Shown here piece after piece: positions 58,273 to 64,000 of a stretch of 64,000 nt of DNA. Under the pieces are notes generated by a model, which searched no databases, was not told where the DNA came from, and saw only the letters and a list, made by a program, of their open reading frames with translations. Each line of letters begins with the position of its first letter. The stretch's first letter is position 1. A program made the position numbers and the translations under genes. The stretch is from Aureispira sp. CCB-E (GTDB lineage Bacteria; Bacteroidota; Bacteroidia; Chitinophagales; Saprospiraceae): NCBI RefSeq assembly GCF_031326345.1, contig NZ_CP133671.1, positions 2,232,001 to 2,296,000 on the forward strand, written 5' to 3'.

Positions 58273-58297
58273 TAGTTAGCAGCGTAGCTAACTACTA
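58273..58297 (+). repeat. Dispersed palindrome, copy upstream of 58330 gene
   Basis: TAGTTAGCAGCGTAGCTAAC followed by TACTA. The arms TAGTTAGC and GCTAACTA are perfect inverted repeats around an AGCGTA-type centre. A tail TTATCACACAAGGAATAA follows and ends about 10 bp before the ATG of the next gene. Confidence 0.75.
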
Positions 58298-58329
58298 TAT
58301 TAATAGATTATCACACAAGGAATAAAATA

Positions 58330-58962
58330 ATGAAGCAAACCATTTATTTCCTGACTTTCTTTTTTTTAATAATGCACACCGCATTGGAGAGCACAGCACA
58401 AGAATGGAAAAAAACAGAATTCAGCAAGGGAGATACTTTAGTGCATATAGAGCTTTATGTAGACGAAAAAGGAAAACCTATCGCTGATTCTTTAGGAACC
58501 CATAAAATCGTTTCGGAGTATAAGAATTATTATTTGTTAAAATCAGAGCGATTTGGTTTAGATGGTGCCCGAACGGAAGATCATCGAGGAGTCCACCAGC
58601 AGGTTATTTTTTTGAAAAAGTTTTTCAAGTTTTATGATAAAGAAGGCAATCCATTGCAATGGGTAAAAGAACCTTATGCTTATGAGCAAAGCAATGCGAC
58701 TTATTGTATTTTTAAATACAATAAACACAGCGATTTATTGGAAGTCTGTTTTTATAAAGATGATGTGCTAGAAAAAGGAACGGCAGGGGTATATGTTCGG
58801 AAGCGAACGGATGCGGTAGAATCCTACAAAGGCATGATTCATAAATACCAATACAAATATTCTCGCAATCGCAATACAATTAGAGAATATACCTACAACA
58901 TACGAGGCGACTTTGTTGAGATGAGGATTCTAAAACGAAAACGAACTAAGAAAAAAGGGTAA
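58330..58962 (+). CDS. Secreted protein of unknown function
   Basis: A 210-residue protein with a signal peptide (IYFLTFFFLIMHTALESTAQ). The mature part contains the paired strand motifs FYDKEGNPLQWVKEPYAYEQ and YIFKYNKH-like segments similar to the RHS/MORN-like beta strands of small Bacteroidota exported proteins. It ends in a very basic tail (RILKRKRTKKKG). No family is recognised. It is flanked by palindrome copies on both sides and has no obvious operon partner. Confidence 0.65.
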   Translation: MKQTIYFLTFFFLIMHTALESTAQEWKKTEFSKGDTLVHIELYVDEKGKPIADSLGTHKIVSEYKNYYLLKSERFGLDGARTEDHRGVHQQVIFLKKFFKFYDKEGNPLQWVKEPYAYEQSNATYCIFKYNKHSDLLEVCFYKDDVLEKGTAGVYVRKRTDAVESYKGMIHKYQYKYSRNRNTIREYTYNIRGDFVEMRILKRKRTKKKG

Positions 58963-58977
58963 TCAACGACCACGAAG

Positions 58978-59010
58978 TAGCAGCATAGCTAACTACTAGT
59001 AGTTAATAAG
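58978..59010 (+). repeat. Dispersed palindrome, copy after 58962 gene
   Basis: GTAGCAGCATAGCTAACTAC followed by TAGTAGTTAATAA. The left arm is shorter than in the 58273 copy. Some TAGTAG/CTACTA secondary symmetry extends to the right. Confidence 0.65.
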
Positions 59011-59178
59011 ATGGTATAAAATATTGGGGATTGATGTTACTTTATTTGTCCGTTTTAGAGGAAAAACGTCCGTTTTGGATGTTTTTAAGAAAGAAGCATT
59101 CACAAAATATCCTCAATGTCCGTTTTTGAACCAAATCTGTCCGTTTTATATACAAAAAATAAGAGTTATTTGGATCAA

Positions 59179-59203
59179 TAGTTAGCTGCGCTGCTAACTA
59201 CTA
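59179..59203 (+). repeat. Dispersed palindrome, copy upstream of 59247 gene
   Basis: TAGTTAGCTGCGCTGCTAAC followed by TACTA. The arms match the 58273 copy, while the centre is TGCGCT instead of AGCGTA. A tail TTATCACACGAATAA precedes the next ATG, as in the 58273 copy. Confidence 0.75.
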
Positions 59204-59246
59204 TTGGATAATAATATATTTTTTATCACACGAATAAATAACTCAA

Positions 59247-61718
59247 ATGAAAAACCTACCGATTTTTACCGTTAGAAATCCAGAACTTTCCCGTTGGCAA
59301 TCTTTTGTAGAGAAAGCCCTAAAAGAGAAGCACCCTAATTTATCTCTGGGTGAGATTCGAAATTTACCAGAGTTGCAAGGTTGTTGGTTGCATGTAAAAC
59401 AAGCTATGGAAGGGAGCACCCCAAAAGCTATTGATGGAAATTTTGATACCAATAACATCGAACATCATGCTTATGCTTCGGCTTTCTTTTTTAACGCTGC
59501 CAAGGAAGCTAGTAAAGCTAAAAACACCACTAATCTTAGTACAAGTATAGATACTTGGTCTTATAGTACGGCTGAATGGTGGCAGTGGTTGGGGCAGTCG
59601 ATTTACTCAGGCTATTTGTCTTGGGATTATCTAACAGGCAACTGGATGTATCGAGATTACGAAAAAGAAGGAAATGGAAATATTAATTATAGTGTGATTG
59701 ACTGGAAGTTGCCATCTGACTCCAAAGTTGCATTGATTGGAGATTGGGGAACTGGTAATACCGATGCGCATGAATTTTTAAGAGCACTACTTGCCAAGGA
59801 AGAAATAGACTGTATCATTCACTTAGGAGATATTTACTATACAGGAACAGAGGATGAATGCACCAATTATTTTTTAAATGTTATTCGTCAAGAAATTGGG
59901 AGCCAAGTGCCTGTCTTTACGATTCCTGGCAATCACGAGTATTATTCTTTTGGGCATGGATTCTATGGTCTTATTGATACCATTAACAATGGGATTCCCA
60001 TTAGTAATACTAGACAAGCAGCGAGTTATTTTTGTTTGAGAACAGATAATGACGAGTATCAATTTCTGGGATTGGATACAGGATATAATGATCACAGCGC
60101 TTGGGATACTAATTTTACACCACCAGCACCAGCACTCAAAAGTAGCAACGATTATAAATGGGCAATCGATAAAATCAAAAACTTTCGAGGTAAGACGATT
60201 TTATTGTCCCATCATCAGCTATTTTCGCGTACTGGAGATATGAATTCGGATCAATATGGCGATAGTTATGCGAATCCACACTTATACAAGCATTTTTCCC
60301 CTTTCTTTCACAATAAAATTGCCACTTGGTTTTGGGGGCATGAGCATAGTTTTGCTTTGTTTAAAAATGGCGCTTTTGGGTTGAACCAAGGCCGCTTAGT
60401 TGGGAGCAGTTCCTATGAAGAAGCGACTACGGACAATCCTTATGCTAACAATTATCCAATGGTTCCTTATAGCGATGCCAATACATTTTTAGCAACAAAT
60501 CCTGCTTATAATAATGACCATGATGCTAATTATTATTACCCACACGTAGGAGCAATTATTACAATGAGAACCAATAACAACCCTAAGGTAGACTATTATC
60601 GTTATCCTTCTTGGGAAAATGGTCATGCGCCTAGCAATCCTCAACTCACCTTAATTACTTCTGAAATTATTCAAAACCCTACCAAAAGCCCTACTGGAGG
60701 ATGGAGTGGCAATCATCAAATAAAATCAAGCAATGCTCAGTCAAATAAGGCACCTGCTTTGGCTACCATAGGAGAGGACTTATATATGGTGTATAAGAAT
60801 ACCAACGACCATAAAAACTTATGGTGGGATCAACCTTCCTACGATACTTTATCGGGGAAGATAATAAGCAATCCCTCTATCTTACCAGTGGATATTTCAA
60901 CAACAGGAAGCGATAAGACTCCAACCACAGACAAACATCCAGCAATGGTTTATTTTGAAGGACAGTTGCATCTTGTATACAAAGACAGTGACAATAGTAA
61001 TTTGAAATGGTGTGTCTACAATCCTGATACTCAACAATGGACAAAAAATGGAAATCCTAATAGCAATATGGTCTCTAATAATGGTCCTTCTTTGGCGGTC
61101 TTTAATGGGGTGTTGTATTGTTTCTTTTTGAGTACTAGTGACGATGCTACTATTAAATATGCAACATGTAATGGTAGTTCATGGACGTATGAAGGAAGTT
61201 TTAAAAAGAATGGTACTGCTGTGGTTTCTCACCATACGGTTTGTCCTGCTGTTGTGGGCAATGCAAGTAATTTGTTTTTAGTGTACGCCCCAAGTAGTTC
61301 TTCGTATAATTTAGCCGTGGTTAGAATGGACACCTCAGGAACTGTTTATGATGTGGGCAATGTAACCAATAACAATACCTTAAATGACTTTGTTCCACAG
61401 ACGAGCACGAGCATTTCAGTTTGTGGCGACGACAAATTCTTGCGACTGCTGTATCGAGCACACGACAATGACCATAAAATTAGTTGGGCTACCTTGGACT
61501 TAGGCTATTATGATGATTATGATCAATTTATAGCTTATGATTTGAATACCCAAACACCTACTTGGTCAGGAGGACTGCCTATTGTTTGTCTTAACAATGG
61601 AGATATTCCTCAAACATCGGATTTTCCTGGTTATTGCATGAATGATAACTATTCATTTATGGCTTACCCTGGCAATAGTAGTGATCAACTTTGGTCTGCC
61701 ATTCAAAAAAATTGGTAA
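59247..61718 (+). CDS. Metallophosphoesterase with C-terminal propeller-like lectin domain
   Basis: An 823-residue protein. The calcineurin-like core has all metal motifs: GDWGTGNTD (about 165), HLGDIYYTG (about 193), PGNHEYY (about 229), SHHQLFSR (about 322) and GHEHSF (about 365). From about residue 490 come repeated blades such as APALATIGEDLYMVYKNT, HPAMVYFEGQLHLVYKD and PSLAVFNGVLYCFFLST, about 45-60 residues each. They resemble a lectin- or sialidase-like propeller. I see no signal peptide at MKNLPIFTVRNPELS, so location is uncertain. The first 120 residues are an unknown domain. A terminator-like stem follows at 61765. Confidence 0.85.
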   Translation: MKNLPIFTVRNPELSRWQSFVEKALKEKHPNLSLGEIRNLPELQGCWLHVKQAMEGSTPKAIDGNFDTNNIEHHAYASAFFFNAAKEASKAKNTTNLSTSIDTWSYSTAEWWQWLGQSIYSGYLSWDYLTGNWMYRDYEKEGNGNINYSVIDWKLPSDSKVALIGDWGTGNTDAHEFLRALLAKEEIDCIIHLGDIYYTGTEDECTNYFLNVIRQEIGSQVPVFTIPGNHEYYSFGHGFYGLIDTINNGIPISNTRQAASYFCLRTDNDEYQFLGLDTGYNDHSAWDTNFTPPAPALKSSNDYKWAIDKIKNFRGKTILLSHHQLFSRTGDMNSDQYGDSYANPHLYKHFSPFFHNKIATWFWGHEHSFALFKNGAFGLNQGRLVGSSSYEEATTDNPYANNYPMVPYSDANTFLATNPAYNNDHDANYYYPHVGAIITMRTNNNPKVDYYRYPSWENGHAPSNPQLTLITSEIIQNPTKSPTGGWSGNHQIKSSNAQSNKAPALATIGEDLYMVYKNTNDHKNLWWDQPSYDTLSGKIISNPSILPVDISTTGSDKTPTTDKHPAMVYFEGQLHLVYKDSDNSNLKWCVYNPDTQQWTKNGNPNSNMVSNNGPSLAVFNGVLYCFFLSTSDDATIKYATCNGSSWTYEGSFKKNGTAVVSHHTVCPAVVGNASNLFLVYAPSSSSYNLAVVRMDTSGTVYDVGNVTNNNTLNDFVPQTSTSISVCGDDKFLRLLYRAHDNDHKISWATLDLGYYDDYDQFIAYDLNTQTPTWSGGLPIVCLNNGDIPQTSDFPGYCMNDNYSFMAYPGNSSDQLWSAIQKNW

Positions 61719-61764
61719 GGGACTTCGGATTGGTTATAGAATGTTATCTCTAATTTAGAGCAAG

Positions 61765-61805
61765 GTCTGTCTACGGTAGTAGATGGACTTTTTATATTTT
61801 TTTTG
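61765..61805 (+). terminator. Intrinsic terminator after the phosphoesterase gene
   Basis: GTCTGTCTAC-ggta-GTAGATGGAC (two G-T pairs) followed by TTTTTATATTTTTTTT. It is about 45 bp after the stop. The rest of the 61719-62042 gap holds only a palindrome copy. Confidence 0.75.
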
Positions 61806-61915
61806 TAAAAAAAATGATAATTACCCAACCTTTTACCCCATTATTCCCATCTTATAAGATAGACGTTTCCCAATTTGCACGTTATAAGATTAAATAACTG
61901 TTAGTAATGATCAAT

Positions 61916-61936
61916 AGTTAGCTTCGCTGCTACTAA
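61916..61936 (+). repeat. Dispersed palindrome, copy upstream of 62043 gene
   Basis: TAGTTAGCTTCGCTGCTACT then A. The left arm is intact and the right arm has lost AAC. It is followed by AATGATAACGCAAATAGAAT, a weakened version of the TTATCACACAAGGAATAA tail. Confidence 0.65.
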
Positions 61937-62042
61937 ATGATAACGCAAATAGAATATTAAACTTTTATAAACTACGTCTAAATCGCTTTATCCTTTGCAT
62001 ATACCAAGTAAAAGGATATTTTTGCAAAAAACAAACAACTAT

Positions 62043-62921
62043 ATGATTAAGTTTTATCAAGTTTTGGGATTGATGATAGCCCTCTTTTTGGGAGGCTGTA
62101 TTGAAGATAATAATCCCTCACGTCCTGCTTATGTTTATATTGAAGATATTTTCTTTGAAGCAGACACATCCTTAGGACAAGGTTCTTCGTCTTCTAATAT
62201 TACGGATGTTTGGGTTAGTGTTGATGGGCAATTATTAGGAACCAACAACTTGCCTGCCTTATTTCCTGTTATTTTGGATGATAATTTTCAGGTAAATAGT
62301 GTTCGAATTTCTGCGGGAATTAAAGACAATGGTATTACAAATACGAGAGCGATATATCCTTTTTATGATCCTAATGTAACAACGGTTGATTTAGAATCAG
62401 GAAAGATTGATACCTTCCGCCCAACTTTGTATTATCCTTCTAATGCAAATGTTATTATTGTTGAGGACTTTGAAGATCCTAATCAACCTATTTTTACAGA
62501 TGATTTGGATGGAAACCCCAATACAGAAATGATTACTCAGATGGATGAAGTATTTGAAGGAAATTATTCTGGAGCACTTGTGCTGGATAGTGCCAACTTG
62601 GACTGTACGGTAGCTACATCTACGCATTATTATAACCTAAATAACATTTCTGCAACGGCTGTTTATTTAGAAATGAACTTTAAAACCAACACCCCATTTC
62701 AAGTAGGATTGGTAGCTCATTATGGTTCTAATGACACAGAAGTATTGTACAAAGGTGGAGTGAATGCAACAACTACTTGGAAGAAAATTTATTTTAACTT
62801 GACAGAAGAAGCCTATGGTGCTAATGCGGCAGAATATTCTGTTATTGTTAGAGCCTTGAAAACAGCGGATATCGATCAGCCCCAAATTTATGTGGACAAC
62901 ATAAAATTGTTACACTTCTAG
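62043..62921 (+). CDS. Lipoprotein of unknown function with jelly-roll-like C-terminal half
   Basis: From the ATG at 62043 the product is 292 residues with a lipoprotein signal (QVLGLMIALFLGGC, Cys near residue 19). An upstream in-frame start at 61995 would bury the signal, so it is rejected. The C-terminal half (EDFEDPNQPIF, then SGALVLDSANLDCTV, YLEMNFKTNTPFQVGLVA, TWKKIYFNLT, YVDNIKLLHF) has the beta-strand layout of galactose-binding-like modules. It is likely outer-membrane anchored. Function is unknown. Confidence 0.75.
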   Translation: MIKFYQVLGLMIALFLGGCIEDNNPSRPAYVYIEDIFFEADTSLGQGSSSSNITDVWVSVDGQLLGTNNLPALFPVILDDNFQVNSVRISAGIKDNGITNTRAIYPFYDPNVTTVDLESGKIDTFRPTLYYPSNANVIIVEDFEDPNQPIFTDDLDGNPNTEMITQMDEVFEGNYSGALVLDSANLDCTVATSTHYYNLNNISATAVYLEMNFKTNTPFQVGLVAHYGSNDTEVLYKGGVNATTTWKKIYFNLTEEAYGANAAEYSVIVRALKTADIDQPQIYVDNIKLLHF

Positions 62922-62984
62922 TTGGTTGACATTTGTATGGTCTATTTTACGACCAATTTTAAGGTTTTACCCAAAAGCTGAAAT

Positions 62985-63027
62985 AAAAAAGGTGCCCAGT
63001 CATAGCAATGACTTACAAGCACCTTTT
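62985..63027. terminator. Bidirectional terminator
   Basis: AAAAAGGTGC-cc-AGTCAT-agca-ATGACT-tacaa-GCACCTTTT: an inner 6-bp stem and an outer GGTGC/GCACC stem flanked by A and T runs. It serves the convergent lipoprotein and thioredoxin genes. Confidence 0.75.
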
Positions 63028-63058
63028 ACGCTGTATTTAGTCGATAAAAACTTTTAAT

Positions 63059-63376
63059 CTATTTACTATAAGTTGCGAATCTTGATTGTAGAGCAGCTTC
63101 TGATTGGAACCCAACAAGTTTTTCTTTCACTACCTTGTTTTGAATAAAGAACAAGGCAGGAATACTGCGTACATTTAATTTGCTCGCTAAAGCATTGTGT
63201 TGATCGATATTGACCTTTGCAACTTCTATTTTGCCATCGTATTGATTGGCTAGTTTTTCAACTGTTGGTAATAATGCTTGACAAGGGCCACACCAATCGG
63301 CATAGAAGTCCAGTAAAACAGGTTTGTCTTGTTCCATCAAGCGGTTAAAATCTTGAACACTTTTTATTTCTTTCAT
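63059..63376 (-). CDS. trxA: Thioredoxin
   Basis: A 105-residue thioredoxin with active site WCGPC (Cys29, Cys32), the cis-Pro segment VRSIPALFFI, and the standard KVNIDQHNALASKLNV region. It reduces protein disulphides in the cytoplasm and has no signal peptide. The gene symbol is by family only, since genomes of this phylum carry several. It is upstream of nothing on its strand before the terminator. The AhpD-like gene lies behind it on the same strand, 175 bp away. Confidence 0.92.
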   Translation of the reverse strand: MKEIKSVQDFNRLMEQDKPVLLDFYADWCGPCQALLPTVEKLANQYDGKIEVAKVNIDQHNALASKLNVRSIPALFFIQNKVVKEKLVGFQSEAALQSRFATYSK

Positions 63377-63551
63377 GATAATATGATTTTTGTTTTGAAC
63401 AGGTCGTTTATGAATGGGGATAACTGTTTATACAACAAAGATAAGGGAGTAACGATGGACTTTGTTAGGCTATTTTTCCCCACTACTTGGCTAAAAGTCC
63501 TTTTCTTGTTAAATCAAGCACTGACAAGTCTCCAATCAATGAATTAATTCC

Positions 63552-64000
63552 TTAAGCTTTAACAGAATCTAATTCTGGAGCTAGAGGGAAATCAATTGCA
63601 AAATCGGCTAAGTTGTGAATGTAATTACTAATGGTTTTGTCGCCAATAACAATAACGGTATCAATCAAATTAGCCTCTGTATAGCCTGCTTCAAAGAATG
63701 CTTTTTTTGCGTTTTCATCTGCTTTGCCTCTATTGACTACGGTAGATTTTGCAAACTTTACCAAAGCATCTAATTTGGCATCAAAACTGGCACTCCCGCC
63801 ACGAATTTCTATGATTTGAGCTTCAGAGAATCCATGCATTTTGCCTAAAACGGTATGAGCAGACTGGCAATAACGACAGCCATTCACTTGGCTAACAACC
63901 AAATTGATAATTTCCCTTTCTTTTGCTTTTAAAGTAGATTTTCGATTTTGTAAAGCTAAGTAATCAGGAAGTGCGGTTTCGCTCTTAGCATAATAAGCAT
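63552..64000 (-). CDS. AhpD-like carboxymuconolactone-decarboxylase-family protein, 5' end outside window
   Basis: The frame is open to the right edge (last visible N-terminal residues AYYAKSETALPDYLALQNRK), giving at least 149 residues. An internal start at 63902 would cut a conserved helix. The motif NGCRYCQSAH (CxxC...H) is the redox centre of AhpD-like peroxidase-associated proteins, followed by KMHGFSEAQIIEIRGG and the C-terminal helix NYIHNLADFAIDFP. It is probably a cytoplasmic alkylhydroperoxidase. It sits behind trxA, in line with a thiol-redox role. Confidence 0.88.
   Translation of the reverse strand, partial: AYYAKSETALPDYLALQNRKSTLKAKEREIINLVVSQVNGCRYCQSAHTVLGKMHGFSEAQIIEIRGGSASFDAKLDALVKFAKSTVVNRGKADENAKKAFFEAGYTEANLIDTVIVIGDKTISNYIHNLADFAIDFPLAPELDSVKA

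Overview
The window looks like chromosomal DNA of a Bacteroidota bacterium, probably of the Saprospiria/Aureispira kind. The evidence is low GC, TTG-N19..21-TAnnTTTG promoters, SprB-type repeats in a giant secreted protein, many TPR and lipobox proteins, BshA, and the rpsF-rpsR-rplI operon. The lineage below phylum is inference. I see no tRNA, rRNA, CRISPR array or origin.

Layout. 1-7.6 kb: the N-terminal 2,380 residues of a giant repeat adhesin (minus strand, running off the left edge) and a small secreted coiled-coil protein. 8.0-12.8 kb: housekeeping and redox genes (SDR plus flavin reductase, bshA, nadC, an ABA4-like membrane protein). 13.2 kb: a candidate small RNA with its own promoter and terminator. 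13.8-16.6 kb: two TPR proteins and a small secreted protein. 16.8-20.6 kb: oxyR and katG, divergent, sharing a duplicated operator-like sequence.

20.6-43.4 kb holds the most unusual system: an Rhs polymorphic-toxin locus with a library of alternative tips. A 5'-truncated partner gene and a 2,466-residue secreted Rhs protein with an HELQH metallopeptidase tip and a lipoprotein immunity gene are followed by a tandem series of promoterless modules. A complete module is [Rhs-core fragment + new toxin tip][secreted or lipoprotein immunity gene][R element]. R is a conserved, GC-richer, hairpin-rich intergenic element present seven times, once after each immunity gene. Rhs-core homology upstream and R homology downstream give each intact module two arms for recombination with the expressed gene. 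Recognisable tips are a metallopeptidase, a JAMM-like protease, an NlpC/P60-like cysteine enzyme and a lysozyme-like enzyme. Several stored modules are damaged: a homopolymer frameshift, an amber mutation in the lysozyme GLIQF motif, a toxin replaced by an IS1-family element, a toxin reduced to a LysM-like tail, and an immunity gene split by an IS with a 9-bp target duplication. The locus is bounded by a 46-bp direct repeat of the 3' end of a CWC-domain gene.

43.4-52.4 kb returns to core genes: an LRR protein, tsaB, an LptF/LptG permease, a thioredoxin-reductase-like flavoprotein, typA/bipA and rpsF-rpsR-rplI. 53.2-64 kb: a 1,039-residue TPR protein with an outer-membrane barrel, a secreted protein, a metallophosphoesterase with a propeller-like tail, a lipoprotein, thioredoxin and an AhpD-like protein. 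An imperfect palindrome (core TTAGCnGCGnnGCTAA) recurs in the gaps of this last region and elsewhere.
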